64,000 nt of DNA from Clostridium homopropionicum DSM 5847 (GTDB taxonomy: Bacteria > Bacillota > Clostridia > Clostridiales > Clostridiaceae). The DNA lies in assembly GCF_001263795.1 (NCBI RefSeq), contig NZ_LHUR01000042.1, positions 1 to 64,000 of the forward strand, given 5' to 3'. Positions 52,844-63,229 of the stretch are shown piece after piece (the first letter of the stretch is position 1; each line of letters starts with the position of its first letter). A model generated the notes under the pieces. That model was given only the letters and a program-made list of their open reading frames with translations, ran no database searches and was not told the origin of the DNA. Position numbers and translations under genes: made by a program.

Positions 52844-54520
52844 TTATATTGATTCCGCTGTTAAAACATCTGTATTTGGACTTGTAATTATTATAGATTC
52901 ATTTTTATTTTCTTTCACAAGGGCTATTTCTAGCACTTCATTAATATTTGATACGGAAATTATTTTAATTTCATTTTCATCTTTAAATTTATCCTGCCAA
53001 TTTTCCTTAGGTATAATTACTTTTTTTGCACCTGCTTTTTTAGCAGCAGATATTTTTGCATTAACTCCACCAATAGGCTTTACTCTTCCATGAAGAGATA
53101 TCTCACCTGTCATGGCCACTTTACTGTCTACTGGTATTCCTGTAATAGCACTATAAACAGCAGTAACTATACTTATTCCAGCTGAAGGTCCATCAACAGG
53201 CATACCTCCTGGGAAATTTACATGAATATCATATTCGTCACAATTTATATTAAATAACTTTCCTAATACACTAACTACATTTTCAATAGAGCCTTTTGCT
53301 GTACTTTTTCTTTTAATCTTTTTATTACTACTACTTATCTCTTCTTCTTCAACTATACCAGTTACTACAATTTGCCCTTTTCTGTTTACGGCCATTTGAG
53401 AACTAGCCTCAATTTCCATTACAACTCCCATATTAGCTCCATAAACTGCAAGTCCGTTTACATATCCTACTTGAGGTTTTTCAGGAACATTCTTTTCTGG
53501 TCTTGGAGAATATTGCCCATTTTCTATAATCCACTCAATATCTTCTACTAATATTGTATCTCTTTCTTCATTTAAAGCTATTCCAGCACCCATTTGCACA
53601 AGTCCAACAGCATCTCTACCATTATTAGAATATTTACCAACAAGTTTTTTGGCTCTTTCCTCTATTTTGAAACCAATTTTATCTACACAGTTTTTAACTA
53701 TAATCTCTATTTCTTCTTGTAATAATGGTCTAAAAAATACCTCTACACATCTTGATCTGATTGCTGCACATATTTCTTCTGGATTTCTTGTAGTAGCACC
53801 GATTAACCTGAAATCGGCTGGAAGTCCATTTTCAAAAACTTCTTTTATGTATTCTGGCATATTAGGATCTTCTGAATTATAATATGCACTATCTAAAATT
53901 ACTTTTCTATCTTCCATAACCTTTAAGAGTTTATTCATCTCTACTGGATGTAGTTCCCCTATTTCATCTATAAAAAGTATCCCTCCATGTGCTTTTGTTA
54001 CTGCTCCAGGTTTTGGTTGCGGTATTCCGGCACTTCCAAGAGCCCCTGCTCCCTGATAAATTGGGTCATGGACTGAGCCTATTAAAGGGTCAGCAATCCC
54101 CCTGTCATCAAATCTTACTGTTGTAGCATCAATTTCAACAAACTTAGCACCTTCCATAAACGGTGATATTTTTTTCTTTTTTGCATACTCTAGTACAAGC
54201 CTTGCAGCGGCAGTCTTACCAACTCCAGGTGGTCCATATATTATTACGTGCTGTGGATTTGGGCTACATATTGCTGCTTGGAGAGCTCTTATACCTTTCT
54301 CTTGACCAACTATTTCCTGGAATGAAGTAGGTCTCCCTTTTTCTGTGAGAGGTTCTGTTAGTTTTATGCTCCTCATCTTACTTAACTTTTCCATTTCTCT
54401 TCTATTTTCCCTAGCTACTACTGTCTTATGTCCTGTTTGCTCTTTTAACACATTAAAAAAATAAATTCCCATAATTATCGTAACGCCTAAACTTATAATA
54501 CTTATTATTGAGCCTGACAT
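52844..54520 (-). CDS. lonB: Lon-like protease LonB (sporulation type)
   Basis: A 558-residue membrane-anchored Lon relative. An N-terminal hydrophobic helix (about 3-21), then the AAA+ module with Walker [18 protein letters not shown] (about 94-110), Walker B GILFIDEIGELHPVEM (about 180-195), and the C-terminal protease with Ser in VDGPSAGISIVTAV (about 451-464) and Lys in GGVNAKISAAKKAG. The LAN domain is absent, as expected. In Bacillus LonB acts in the forespore; the same arrangement before lon suggests the same here. ATG follows AAGGGGATGAAATTT. Confidence 0.95.
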   Translation of the reverse strand: MSGSIISIISLGVTIIMGIYFFNVLKEQTGHKTVVARENRREMEKLSKMRSIKLTEPLTEKGRPTSFQEIVGQEKGIRALQAAICSPNPQHVIIYGPPGVGKTAAARLVLEYAKKKKISPFMEGAKFVEIDATTVRFDDRGIADPLIGSVHDPIYQGAGALGSAGIPQPKPGAVTKAHGGILFIDEIGELHPVEMNKLLKVMEDRKVILDSAYYNSEDPNMPEYIKEVFENGLPADFRLIGATTRNPEEICAAIRSRCVEVFFRPLLQEEIEIIVKNCVDKIGFKIEERAKKLVGKYSNNGRDAVGLVQMGAGIALNEERDTILVEDIEWIIENGQYSPRPEKNVPEKPQVGYVNGLAVYGANMGVVMEIEASSQMAVNRKGQIVVTGIVEEEEISSSNKKIKRKSTAKGSIENVVSVLGKLFNINCDEYDIHVNFPGGMPVDGPSAGISIVTAVYSAITGIPVDSKVAMTGEISLHGRVKPIGGVNAKISAAKKAGAKKVIIPKENWQDKFKDENEIKIISVSNINEVLEIALVKENKNESIIITSPNTDVLTAESI

Positions 54521-54644
54521 TAAATTTCATCCCCTTGCTTATTTTATTTTCTCTTAGTATTCTGTTCAAAACAAGGAAATATAATACTTAGGATAAGCTA
54601 AGTTTTATGACATTATTGTTCTATAAAATATAATTTCTAAATTA

Positions 54645-54676
54645 AATAGGATAGAGCATTTTACTCTATCCTATTA
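54645..54676 (-). terminator. Terminator of clpX
   Basis: AATAGGATAGAG (54645-54656) pairs with CTCTATCCTATT (about 54664-54675); minus-strand tail TAATTTAGAAAT is weak. Confidence 0.65.
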
Positions 54677-54693
54677 TTAAAACTATTCATTTA

Positions 54694-55986
54694 TTATGCT
54701 GTTTCTATGCCTCTTTTTTTTCTTTTTCTTTTTTGTGGAGTTATAGGCTGCCTAACTCCTCCTTCAGCAAGTATAATTTCTGGCTGCTTGTTCTTTATAG
54801 TATCTTCATTTATACAAACCTTTTGAATTTCTTCTCTTGAAGGTATATCGAACATAATGTCTCTCATTATATCTTCAATTATAGCCCTCAAGCCTCTTGC
54901 ACCAGTTTTTCTCTTTATAGCTTCTTCAGCAATAGCTATTAGAGCTTCATCTTTAAATTCAAGCTCAACATTATCCATTTGAAGCAGCTTTTGATATTGC
55001 TTTACAAGAGCATTCTTAGGTTCTTTTAATATTTTAACAAGAGCTTCCTTATCTAATGATTCAAGGGTTACAAGTATAGGAAGTCTTCCTACAAATTCTG
55101 GAATTAAACCAAACTTTAATAAATCTTGCGGAACGATTTCCTTAAGTAATTCTCCCATATCCTTTTCTTCTTTTGATTGAATTTCTGAGCCGAAGCCTAA
55201 GCTAGTTCTTCTTGTTCTCTTTTCAATAATTTTATCTATACCATCAAAGGCTCCTCCACAAATAAATAATATATTAGATGTATTTATTTGTATAAACTCT
55301 TGATGAGGATGCTTTCTTCCTCCCTGTGGTGGAACAGAAGCTACAGTTCCTTCAAGTATTTTAAGTAGAGCTTGTTGTACTCCTTCACCAGATACATCTC
55401 TTGTTATAGAAGGATTTTCTGACTTTCTAGCTATTTTGTCTATTTCATCGATATAGATTATTCCTCTTTCAGCTTTCTCAATATCATAATCAGAATTTTG
55501 TATAAGCTTTAAAAGTATGTTTTCAACATCTTCACCAACATAACCTGCTTCTGTTAATGTAGTAGCATCAGCAATTGCAAAAGGAACATTTAAAAGCCTT
55601 GCTAAAGTTTGGGCAAGTAACGTCTTTCCAGAACCAGTAGGTCCTAAAAATAGGATATTACTCTTTTGAAGTTCTACGTCATCCCCATCAACTACTGAAT
55701 TTATTCTTTTATAATGATTATATACAGCCACTGCTAAAGCTTTTTTTGCTCCATCTTGACCAATCACATATTGATCTAAGTAATCTTTTATTTCAGTTGG
55801 CTTTGGAAGGGCACCAATATCAACTTGCGCTGTCTCATCAAATTCATCTGCTATTATCTCAGAACATAAGTCTATACATTCATCACATATATAAACTCCT
55901 GGACCTGCTATTAATCTTTTAACTTGTTCTTGACCCTTGCCACAAAAAGAACACTTTAATTGTTTTTTTTCATCATATTTGGTCAT
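54694..55986 (-). CDS. clpX: ClpX AAA+ unfoldase
   Basis: A 430-residue cytosolic unfoldase feeding substrates to ClpP. N-terminal zinc domain with CSFCG and CDECIDLC (about 12-15 and 34-41). Walker [19 protein letters not shown] (about 112-129), Walker [14 protein letters not shown] (about 177-189), the GYVG pore loop in [13 protein letters not shown] (about 145-157) and the ClpP-contact IGF-type loop region near 265-275 (TSLGFG). A basic tail [13 protein letters not shown] ends it. 19 bases after clpP, so co-transcribed. Confidence 0.97.
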   Translation of the reverse strand: MTKYDEKKQLKCSFCGKGQEQVKRLIAGPGVYICDECIDLCSEIIADEFDETAQVDIGALPKPTEIKDYLDQYVIGQDGAKKALAVAVYNHYKRINSVVDGDDVELQKSNILFLGPTGSGKTLLAQTLARLLNVPFAIADATTLTEAGYVGEDVENILLKLIQNSDYDIEKAERGIIYIDEIDKIARKSENPSITRDVSGEGVQQALLKILEGTVASVPPQGGRKHPHQEFIQINTSNILFICGGAFDGIDKIIEKRTRRTSLGFGSEIQSKEEKDMGELLKEIVPQDLLKFGLIPEFVGRLPILVTLESLDKEALVKILKEPKNALVKQYQKLLQMDNVELEFKDEALIAIAEEAIKRKTGARGLRAIIEDIMRDIMFDIPSREEIQKVCINEDTIKNKQPEIILAEGGVRQPITPQKRKRKKRGIETA

Positions 55987-56005
55987 TACGACACCTCACT
56001 AAGGT

Positions 56006-56590
56006 TTATTTCTTTCTTGTTACAACGTCATCAATTAGACCATATTCTTTAGCTTCATATGCCTCCATGAAATAATCTCTCTCAACGTCTTTTTCAATTT
56101 GCTCTAAAGACTTTCCAGTTCTTTCACTAAGTATTTTATTTAAATTGTTTTTGATTTTCATAATTCTTTTAGCATGAATATCAATATCTGTTGCTTGACC
56201 TTTAAAGCCACCAAGAGGTTGATGTATCATTATTTCACTATTAGGTAGAGCAAATCTTTTTCCTTTAGCTCCTGAAGCTAAAAGAAATGCTCCCATAGAA
56301 GCTGCCATACCAACACAAATAGTTGATACATCTGGCTTTATATATTGCATTGTATCATATATAGCCATCCCAGCTGTTATTGAACCTCCAGGACTATTTA
56401 TATATAAATAAATATCTTTATCAGGATCTTCTCCTTCTAAAAATAGTAACTGTGCAACAACAAGACTAGCTGTAACATCATTTACTTCTTCTCCTAAAAA
56501 AATTATTCTATCTTTTAATAATCTTGAATAAATATCGTAAGATCTTTCTCCTCTATTAGTTTGTTCAACTACTACTGGAACTAAACTCAT
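56006..56590 (-). CDS. clpP: ClpP protease subunit
   Basis: A 194-residue self-compartmentalised serine protease. Catalytic triad: Ser in [13 protein letters not shown] (about 97), His in IMIHQPLGG (about 122) and Asp in [12 protein letters not shown] (about 171). N-terminal loop [20 protein letters not shown] and a normal C-terminus. Forms 14-mers with ClpX or ClpC. ATG follows AGGAGGAGAGAG. First gene of the clpP-clpX unit. Confidence 0.97.
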   Translation of the reverse strand: MSLVPVVVEQTNRGERSYDIYSRLLKDRIIFLGEEVNDVTASLVVAQLLFLEGEDPDKDIYLYINSPGGSITAGMAIYDTMQYIKPDVSTICVGMAASMGAFLLASGAKGKRFALPNSEIMIHQPLGGFKGQATDIDIHAKRIMKIKNNLNKILSERTGKSLEQIEKDVERDYFMEAYEAKEYGLIDDVVTRKK

Positions 56591-56682
56591 TTTTCTCTCT
56601 CCTCCTTATAAATATATTCTTTATGATTATCGCCTATATTAAACATCATATTCATAAATATTATATATTTTATTGTAAAATT

Positions 56683-56708
56683 AATTGCCAGAAGATTTTC
56701 TGGCAATT
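56683..56708 (-). terminator. Terminator of tig
   Basis: AATTGCCAG (56683-56691) and CTGGCAATT (56700-56708). Minus-strand tail AATTTTACAAT. Confidence 0.75.
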
Positions 56709-56724
56709 ATGTCTATTACTTATA

Positions 56725-58017
56725 TTATGCTATCTCTTTGCTGTTTTCAACTAATAATTTTATTGCTTTTTCATTTACTATTTGTTTTGTTATGAATTCT
56801 CTTTGAGTTCCTAATATAGCATCAATTAATTTTTCTGGCTCTTTAGCTCCATATTGCGTAACCATTTCTAAAGCTTTATTCTTTATTTCTTCTTCTTCAG
56901 CAACTATATTTTCATCCTTAACAATCTTTTCAAGAACTAATTCAGTTTGAACTCTCTTTTCAGCTGTTTCTTTCATGTATTCTCTAACTTTTTCTTCTGT
57001 ATTGTTAGTATATCTATAGTAAGCTTCAAGATCTAATCCTTGATATTTTAATCTCATTTCTAAATCTTGAATCATAGCATCTATTTCTTTATTTATCATA
57101 GCAGTTGGAATATCTACTTCAGCTTTTTCGCATACTGCTGCAATAACAGCTTCTTCGTATTCTGCTTTTTCACGAGCTTTGCTGCTTTCTTCTAACTTAG
57201 TCTTTATATCAGCCTTTAATTCATCTAAAGAATCAAACTCAGAAACTTCTTTAGCAAATTCATCATCTAATGCAGGAACTTCTTTAGTTTTAATTTCTTT
57301 AACTTTAACTTTGAAAACAGCAGGTTTGCCATTTAATTCTTCTCTTCCATAGTTTTCAGGGAAAGTTACATTAACTTCTTTTTCGTCTCCTACTTTTAAA
57401 CCTACTAATTGATCTTCAAATGTATCTATAAAAGTGCCTGATCCTATTTCTAAAGAATAGTCTACTGCTTCTCCACCTTCAAAAGCAACTTCATTTACGA
57501 AACCTTTGAAGTCTATTATAGCTAAATCTCCTTTTTCAATTGTTCCTTCTTCTTTAGCCATAACTCTAGCATTCTTTTCTTGCATAGATTTTAGTTCTTT
57601 TTCTATGTCTTCATCATTTACAGTATATGTATTTTTCTTAACTTCTAATCCTTTATATTCATTAAGTTTTACTTCAGGCTTTACTGTAACTTCTGCAGTA
57701 TATACAAAATCCTTATCAGAACCTATTTCAACTATATCTATTTTTGGATAATCTACCGGCATTAAATTATTTTCTTCTACAGCCTTTGGATATGTCTCCT
57801 CGCAGCAATAGTTTATTGCATCTTCATAAAATACGCCTTCGCCATAGTATCTAGTTATAATATTTAAAGGTGCTTTACCTTTTCTAAATCCAGGAATATT
57901 GAATCTTCCTGCATTTTTTTTATATGCCTTTTGTATAGCTTCATTAAACTTTGCTTTTTCAACTGTTATTTCTAATTTTACTACATTGTTTTCCACTTTC
58001 TCTATCTTGGTGTTCAT
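56725..58017 (-). CDS. tig: Trigger factor (ribosome-associated chaperone)
   Basis: A 430-residue chaperone and prolyl isomerase that binds the ribosome exit tunnel. The ribosome-binding signature GFRKGKAP is intact in [21 protein letters not shown] (split near residues 40-55). The FKBP-type domain covers about 155-240 ([37 protein letters not shown]), and a helical C-terminal domain follows. I start at the ATG at 58017 behind GGGAGGAAAAACAG; a longer in-frame ATG 21 bases upstream lacks a site. Promoter 50 bp upstream. Confidence 0.96.
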   Translation of the reverse strand: MNTKIEKVENNVVKLEITVEKAKFNEAIQKAYKKNAGRFNIPGFRKGKAPLNIITRYYGEGVFYEDAINYCCEETYPKAVEENNLMPVDYPKIDIVEIGSDKDFVYTAEVTVKPEVKLNEYKGLEVKKNTYTVNDEDIEKELKSMQEKNARVMAKEEGTIEKGDLAIIDFKGFVNEVAFEGGEAVDYSLEIGSGTFIDTFEDQLVGLKVGDEKEVNVTFPENYGREELNGKPAVFKVKVKEIKTKEVPALDDEFAKEVSEFDSLDELKADIKTKLEESSKAREKAEYEEAVIAAVCEKAEVDIPTAMINKEIDAMIQDLEMRLKYQGLDLEAYYRYTNNTEEKVREYMKETAEKRVQTELVLEKIVKDENIVAEEEEIKNKALEMVTQYGAKEPEKLIDAILGTQREFITKQIVNEKAIKLLVENSKEIA

Positions 58018-58064
58018 TCTGTTTTTCCTCCCAATCACCGTAAGTACTTATTTTGACTTCATAC

Positions 58065-58094
58065 ATTATAACACACATTATAAATTATTTACAA
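58065..58094 (-). promoter_or_regulatory. Promoter of tig
   Basis: On the minus strand TTGTAA (58089-58094), 18 bases, TATAAT (58065-58070). Confidence 0.45.
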
Positions 58095-58168
58095 ATGAAT
58101 ATGTGCATTTTTTCATAATAAATATTATATACTAAAAAAATTATTACAACAACGATTTTATTGAATTT

Positions 58169-58963
58169 TTACAGATTCTTTGTAAGATATTCCCTACTTT
58201 CTATTAACTGATTATAACTTGTGTAATTATTGCTATAAACCTCAATTATACCCATTCCATCATAATTTATTCTTCTTAAACTATCATTTAGTTTTCCATA
58301 ATCTACTTTACCTTCTCCAGGTAAAATACATGAATTATTCTCATCCACATCATTTATATGCAAATTAATAATATTTTCTCCCATAATTTCAATATACTCT
58401 TCCAGAGATACTGATGCTCTGTAGGCTTGCTTTATATCTAATGTGAAATTCAATTTATATTTACACTTTTCTATAAGAGTTTTAAGAAAATCAGGTCTTG
58501 AAGACATGCACCAGGATACATTCTCTTGAGAAAGGCTTATCCCTATTTCCGAGGAAATATATAAAAGTTCATCATAAATTTCTATTACTCTTGGAATTTT
58601 CATGAAATTTAAATCTACATTTCTTATCCCATGAAAAGTGTAGCTTTGTGCTCCAAGTGCTTTTCCTGCCTTACATACTTTTTTAAATAGCTTTATCATA
58701 TCATCTCTTCTTCTCTTGTAGCTATCAAAAAGAAATGGTTCAAAAGAAGATGAAAAAGCATGAATTGAGTTTATAGAATATTCATGCTTAATTTTTTCCT
58801 CATTAAGCTTTTCAATAAAATTTTCTTCAAATTCACTGGGGCAATTTAAAAATAATTCCCCCTTATGAAAACCAAGTCCTTTCATTAAAGCTATTGTTTC
58901 TTCTAGATTAACATGCGGATAAAAACATGCAGATGAAATTCCTATTTCCAAATTTAAGACCAT
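58169..58963 (-). CDS. Sugar phosphate isomerase/epimerase-like TIM barrel
   Basis: A 264-residue cytosolic protein of the xylose-isomerase-like TIM-barrel family that includes endonuclease IV and sugar epimerases. Segments: ACFYPHVNLEETIALMKGLG (about 13-32), SINSIHAFSSSFEPF (about 64-78), SYTFHGIRNVD, SLSQENVSWC and NLHINDVDENNSC with the metal-type His and Asp/Glu residues, and the end GMGIIEVYSNNY. Substrate unknown. The annotated ATG (58963) overlaps a GATAAGG site; a TTG 12 bases downstream, giving MEIGISSACFYP, is an equally likely start. It lies 11 bases after the preceding gene, so the two are co-transcribed. Confidence 0.82.
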   Translation of the reverse strand: MVLNLEIGISSACFYPHVNLEETIALMKGLGFHKGELFLNCPSEFEENFIEKLNEEKIKHEYSINSIHAFSSSFEPFLFDSYKRRRDDMIKLFKKVCKAGKALGAQSYTFHGIRNVDLNFMKIPRVIEIYDELLYISSEIGISLSQENVSWCMSSRPDFLKTLIEKCKYKLNFTLDIKQAYRASVSLEEYIEIMGENIINLHINDVDENNSCILPGEGKVDYGKLNDSLRRINYDGMGIIEVYSNNYTSYNQLIESREYLTKNL

Positions 58964-58974
58964 CCTTATCAGTG

Positions 58975-59823
58975 TTATTTTACTATTTTAACATTTCCAT
59001 CAATTATTACTTCTAGCCCGTCTGAATAAAGCTTTCCATATTTAATATCAGCTCCAAATACCTCGCCTAAACCTCCATTTAAATTATGTTCATGAACCTT
59101 TGAACTTATAGTATACTTCCAAATATACTTGATGCTTCCTTTATTGAACCAAGGCAGTTGAGACTGATAAATAATATTATCTTCATTAATGAATTTGGGT
59201 AAGGCACACCAAATAAAACTAGTGTTAGTTTTTATTATACTATCCTTGCTAAAAACAGTTCCTTTAGAAGACATATATTCCTTTTTAGAAATATCATTTA
59301 AGGTACCATTTATATCAAATAAAATTAAGTTTTGAGTACCATTCTCTAATACAACAACCTGCTTTTTCGAAGGGCTTATATCATAAACTATTGTTTTTGG
59401 CGTTACTTCAATATAATTCTTTTCATTATTAATTGCACTGTATTTCAATTTTATTTCTTCCCCATTAGGAAGTTTAACAGTATATTCTCCAGTTTCTTCT
59501 TTTTTTACTTCTTCCTTCTGAACTACAGCATCAGAATTTTTGTTCTCAGAGTTATTACCGGTTTCTTCATTTTTAACTTTTGAATTATTATTGGAATCTT
59601 TATTAGTTTTATCTGTTGAATCTTTGTTCATCCTAGTTATTACTATGCCTTTTATTTTATTCATGCCTAGTTTAACATTAACCCCAATTTTAGAGCTAAA
59701 AGAAGCAATAACAATAGCTATTACAGCAACTATTAATACAATTAGAACTGCAATTCTTCTATTTCTCTTTCTTTTTCTCATCTTTTCATCATAATCTTTA
59801 CTGAAAATACTTGGTTTAGGCAT
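58975..59823 (-). CDS. Single-pass membrane protein of unknown function
   Basis: A 282-residue protein: basic cytosolic N-terminus (1-22, KRKRNRR), one transmembrane helix (about 24-42), a low-complexity Asn/Ser/Lys/Glu linker (about 65-115) and a C-terminal domain (about 120-282) with YTVKLPNGEEIKLKYSAIN, VYDISPSKKQVVVLENGTQN and FIWCALPKFINEDNIIYQSQ. The latter resemble strands of a propeller or TolB-like domain, but no family was recognised. I start at the ATG at 59823, preceded by AGGAGGAGACAAT; a longer start 27 bases upstream would contain it. First gene of a two-gene unit with the TIM-barrel gene. Confidence 0.75.
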   Translation of the reverse strand: MPKPSIFSKDYDEKMRKRKRNRRIAVLIVLIVAVIAIVIASFSSKIGVNVKLGMNKIKGIVITRMNKDSTDKTNKDSNNNSKVKNEETGNNSENKNSDAVVQKEEVKKEETGEYTVKLPNGEEIKLKYSAINNEKNYIEVTPKTIVYDISPSKKQVVVLENGTQNLILFDINGTLNDISKKEYMSSKGTVFSKDSIIKTNTSFIWCALPKFINEDNIIYQSQLPWFNKGSIKYIWKYTISSKVHEHNLNGGLGEVFGADIKYGKLYSDGLEVIIDGNVKIVK

Positions 59824-59949
59824 ATTGTCTCCTCCTAAATAAGTTTCCAATTTATTTTATCCTATTATGCAGTTTATATAACAAGGGAATATTGATACCT
59901 TATATAATTATAATATACTTTATAATTCTTTCAAATACATTGTACAAAA

Positions 59950-59979
59950 AAGGCCAAAGATTATAAAATCTTTAGCCTT
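59950..59979 (-). terminator. Terminator of carAB
   Basis: AAGGCCAAAGATT (59950-59962) pairs with AATCTTTAGCCTT (59967-59979) with one mismatch; minus-strand tail TTTTTTGTACAAT. Confidence 0.85.
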
Positions 59980-60001
59980 ATCTGTAAAAGTTATATATTT
60001 T

Positions 60002-63000
60002 TTATTGGAAATATTCGTTTATAGGTAGATATTCTATATCTACATTTTCCTTTTCAACTTTAATAGCTTTTAAGAATATTTTTGCAGTATCTATGCATGT
60101 AAATACAGGAACTTTGTATTCTGCAGCTTTTCTTCTTATTTTAAATCCGCTAGTGATACAATTATTACCTTTGGTTGGAGTATTTATAATAAAGCCAACT
60201 TCACCCTTGCTTATAAGCTCAAATAATTTTACCATTCCTATAATTTCGCATTCTATATTTTGTTTCTTTAGTACTTCTCCAGTTCCTTTAGAAGCATATA
60301 TTTTATATCCTTCTAAATAATATTGTTTAACTATTTCAGCTCCTTCTTCCTTGTCAACATCTTTTAAGGAAACATAAACTGAACCCTTTAAGTTAACATT
60401 TATTCCTGCAGCCTTAAAGCCTTTATATATGGCTTTATCTAAATCATGGTCTACTCCAAGCACCTCTCCTGTAGACTTCATTTCTGGTCCTAAATAAGTG
60501 TCTACATCAGCAAGCTTTTCATTAGAAAATACCGGTACTTTAACAGCATGCATCTTATGTTCTTTCATAAGACCTGTACCATACTCTAAATCCTTTAATT
60601 TATTTCCTAGCATAATTTGTACTGCAATATTTACCATAGGAACTCCAGTAACCTTACTTAGTATTGGAACTGTTCTTGATGCTCTTGGATTAACCTCAAT
60701 TACATATACATCTTTTCCATCAAAAACATACTGTATGTTCACGAGTCCTTTTATTTTTAATGCTTTTGCAATTTTTTTAGTGTTTTCTACAAGTTTATTT
60801 ATTGTTTCTTCACTTAACGTCATATAAGGGTATACTGTAATACTGTCACCAGAGTGAACCCCAGTTCTTTCTACATGTTCCATTATTCCTGGAATTAGTA
60901 TGTCTTCTCCATCTGCTAAAGCATCTACTTCTATTTCTGTTCCCTTTACATATTTATCCACAATTATAGTGTGCTCATTACCTAAACTTACTGCTTCTCT
61001 CATATACTTTTCTAAAGCTACTTTATCGTAAATAACCTCCATAGCTCTTCCACCTATTACATAGGAAGGTCTTACAATAACCGGATAGCCTAGTTCTTCA
61101 ACTACTTTAAAGGCTTCTTCTACATCCTTTACTGGACTTCCTGTTGGAGTTTTTACCTTTAATTCTCCTAATAACTGTCTAAACTTATCTCTATCTTCAG
61201 CTAAATCAATGGATTCAAAGCTTGTTCCTAGAATATTAACTCCTCTTTGGCTTAACTTTTCTCCGAGATTTATAGATGTTTGCCCTCCGAATTGTATTAT
61301 AACTCCCTTAGGATTTTCTTTTCTTATTACATTCATTACATCATCAATAAACAATGATTCAAAATAAAGCTTATCTGAAGTATCAAAATCTGTACTTACT
61401 GTTTCAGGATTGTTATTTATCATTATTGATTCGTATCCAGCTTTATTAATAGCCCATGATCCATGAACACAACAGTAATCAAACTCTATACCTTGACCTA
61501 TTCTTATAGGTCCAGACCCGATAACCATTATCTTTTCTTTATCTGTAACTACATTCTCATCTTCAGAATCATAGCAAGAATAGTAGTAAGGAGTTTTTGC
61601 TTCAAACTCACCGCTGCAAGTATCAACCATCTTATATACAGGGTATATATCCTTTAGGTTTTTAATTATTCCGATCTTTCTCACATCTACATTTGAAAGA
61701 CTACTTATTTGATCATCTGTAAAGCCCATAGTACTTGCATCGCATATAAGCTCATTATCTATATTTTTGCTTTCCAATCTTTTTTCTATTTGAACAATGT
61801 TATTTATTTTATTTAAAAACCACTTATCTATTTTAGTCATTTCGTTAATTGAATCAACTGTAAAATCTCTTCTGAAAGCTTCACCTATAGCAAATATTCT
61901 CTCATCATCCTGCATTTTTATTTTAGAAATAAGCTGTTCCTCTGTTAATTCCTTTGCATTTTGAAGCTTTAAGCCCGTCATTTTTCCTTCTAAGCAAGTT
62001 ATAGCTTTTATAAAGGCACTTTCAAAATTTCTATCTATTGCCATAACTTCACCTGTTGCCTTCATTTGAGTTCCTAGCCTTCTAGCCGCTGTATTGAACT
62101 TATCAAATGGCCATTTTGGCATTTTTACAACAACATAGTCTAAGGCTGGCTCAAAACAAGCACTAGAATTTTGAGTTACATAATTTTTAAGCTCATCTAA
62201 GCTGTATCCAATTGCAATCTTTGAAGCAATCTTTGCAATAGGATATCCTGCAGCCTTTGAAGCAAGAGCACTAGAACGGCTAACTCTTGGATTAACTTCT
62301 ATTACTATATACCTTTTGCTAAATGGGTCTAAAGCAAATTGTATATTACATCCACCTTCGATTTTTAAATTTCTTATTATTTTAAGAGCAGAGTTTCTTA
62401 ACATTTGATATTCTTTATCTGTTAAGGTTTGTGAAGGTGCAACAACTATACTGTCTCCTGTATGTACACCTACAGGATCTATATTTTCCATATTACATAT
62501 TATAATACAATTATCTTTTTTATCTCTTATTACTTCGTATTCTAGTTCCTTCCACCCTGCAACGCTTTGTTCAAGAAGTATTTGATGTATTGGACTCAAT
62601 GTAAGTCCAAGTTCGCATATCTCCATGTACTGCTCCATGGTTTCAGCAATTCCACCGCCGGTACCTCCTAAGGTATAAGCAGGTCTTATTATTATTGGTA
62701 AACCATTCTTTTCAACGAATTCCTTACATTGTTCTAGGTTTACTGCAATAGTGCTAATAGGAATCGGCTCATCAATTTCAAGCATTAGCTTTTTAAATTC
62801 TTCTCTGTCTTCTGCCTTTTTTATAGATTCGCTGTTTACTCCTAGAAGTTTAACACTAAATTTATCTAAGATTCCCTTTTCTTTTAGCTCCATTGCAATA
62901 TTTAATGCTGTTTGACCACCGAAGCCTGCAAGTATTCCATCTGGTTTTTCTTTTTCTATTATTTTTTCAAGAACCTCTACTTTTAACGGCTCAATATATA

Positions 63001-63190
63001 TCTTATCTGCCATATGCATATCTGTCATAATTGTAGCTGGATTACTATTAACTAGAATTGTTTCTATTCCCTCTTCCTTTATTGACTTACAAGCCTGAGT
63101 CCCTGAATAGTCAAATTCTGCTGCTTGACCAATTATAATAGGTCCTGAACCTAATATTAATACTCTTTTTAAACTTTTATCTAATGGCAT
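60002..63190 (-). CDS. carB: Carbamoyl-phosphate synthase large subunit
   Basis: Makes carbamoyl phosphate from bicarbonate, ammonia delivered by CarA, and two ATP, for pyrimidine and arginine synthesis. The 1062 residues are the usual size. Two duplicated ATP-grasp halves: GSGPIIIGQAAEFDYSGTQA (about 13-32) with RPAYTLGGTGGG (about 168-179), and GSGPIRIGQGIEFDYC (about 559-574) with RPSYVIGGRAMEV. Both keep the metal-binding IEVNPR motifs. The C-terminal MGS-type domain (about 930-1062, GFIINTPTKGN) is the allosteric UMP/ornithine region. ATG follows GGGGGTAAAGCT; 39 bases after carA. Confidence 0.97.
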   Translation of the reverse strand: MPLDKSLKRVLILGSGPIIIGQAAEFDYSGTQACKSIKEEGIETILVNSNPATIMTDMHMADKIYIEPLKVEVLEKIIEKEKPDGILAGFGGQTALNIAMELKEKGILDKFSVKLLGVNSESIKKAEDREEFKKLMLEIDEPIPISTIAVNLEQCKEFVEKNGLPIIIRPAYTLGGTGGGIAETMEQYMEICELGLTLSPIHQILLEQSVAGWKELEYEVIRDKKDNCIIICNMENIDPVGVHTGDSIVVAPSQTLTDKEYQMLRNSALKIIRNLKIEGGCNIQFALDPFSKRYIVIEVNPRVSRSSALASKAAGYPIAKIASKIAIGYSLDELKNYVTQNSSACFEPALDYVVVKMPKWPFDKFNTAARRLGTQMKATGEVMAIDRNFESAFIKAITCLEGKMTGLKLQNAKELTEEQLISKIKMQDDERIFAIGEAFRRDFTVDSINEMTKIDKWFLNKINNIVQIEKRLESKNIDNELICDASTMGFTDDQISSLSNVDVRKIGIIKNLKDIYPVYKMVDTCSGEFEAKTPYYYSCYDSEDENVVTDKEKIMVIGSGPIRIGQGIEFDYCCVHGSWAINKAGYESIMINNNPETVSTDFDTSDKLYFESLFIDDVMNVIRKENPKGVIIQFGGQTSINLGEKLSQRGVNILGTSFESIDLAEDRDKFRQLLGELKVKTPTGSPVKDVEEAFKVVEELGYPVIVRPSYVIGGRAMEVIYDKVALEKYMREAVSLGNEHTIIVDKYVKGTEIEVDALADGEDILIPGIMEHVERTGVHSGDSITVYPYMTLSEETINKLVENTKKIAKALKIKGLVNIQYVFDGKDVYVIEVNPRASRTVPILSKVTGVPMVNIAVQIMLGNKLKDLEYGTGLMKEHKMHAVKVPVFSNEKLADVDTYLGPEMKSTGEVLGVDHDLDKAIYKGFKAAGINVNLKGSVYVSLKDVDKEEGAEIVKQYYLEGYKIYASKGTGEVLKKQNIECEIIGMVKLFELISKGEVGFIINTPTKGNNCITSGFKIRRKAAEYKVPVFTCIDTAKIFLKAIKVEKENVDIEYLPINEYFQ

Positions 63191-63229
63191 AGCTTTACCC
63201 CCTAGCTCCTTATTCTATTTTCCTGCTCC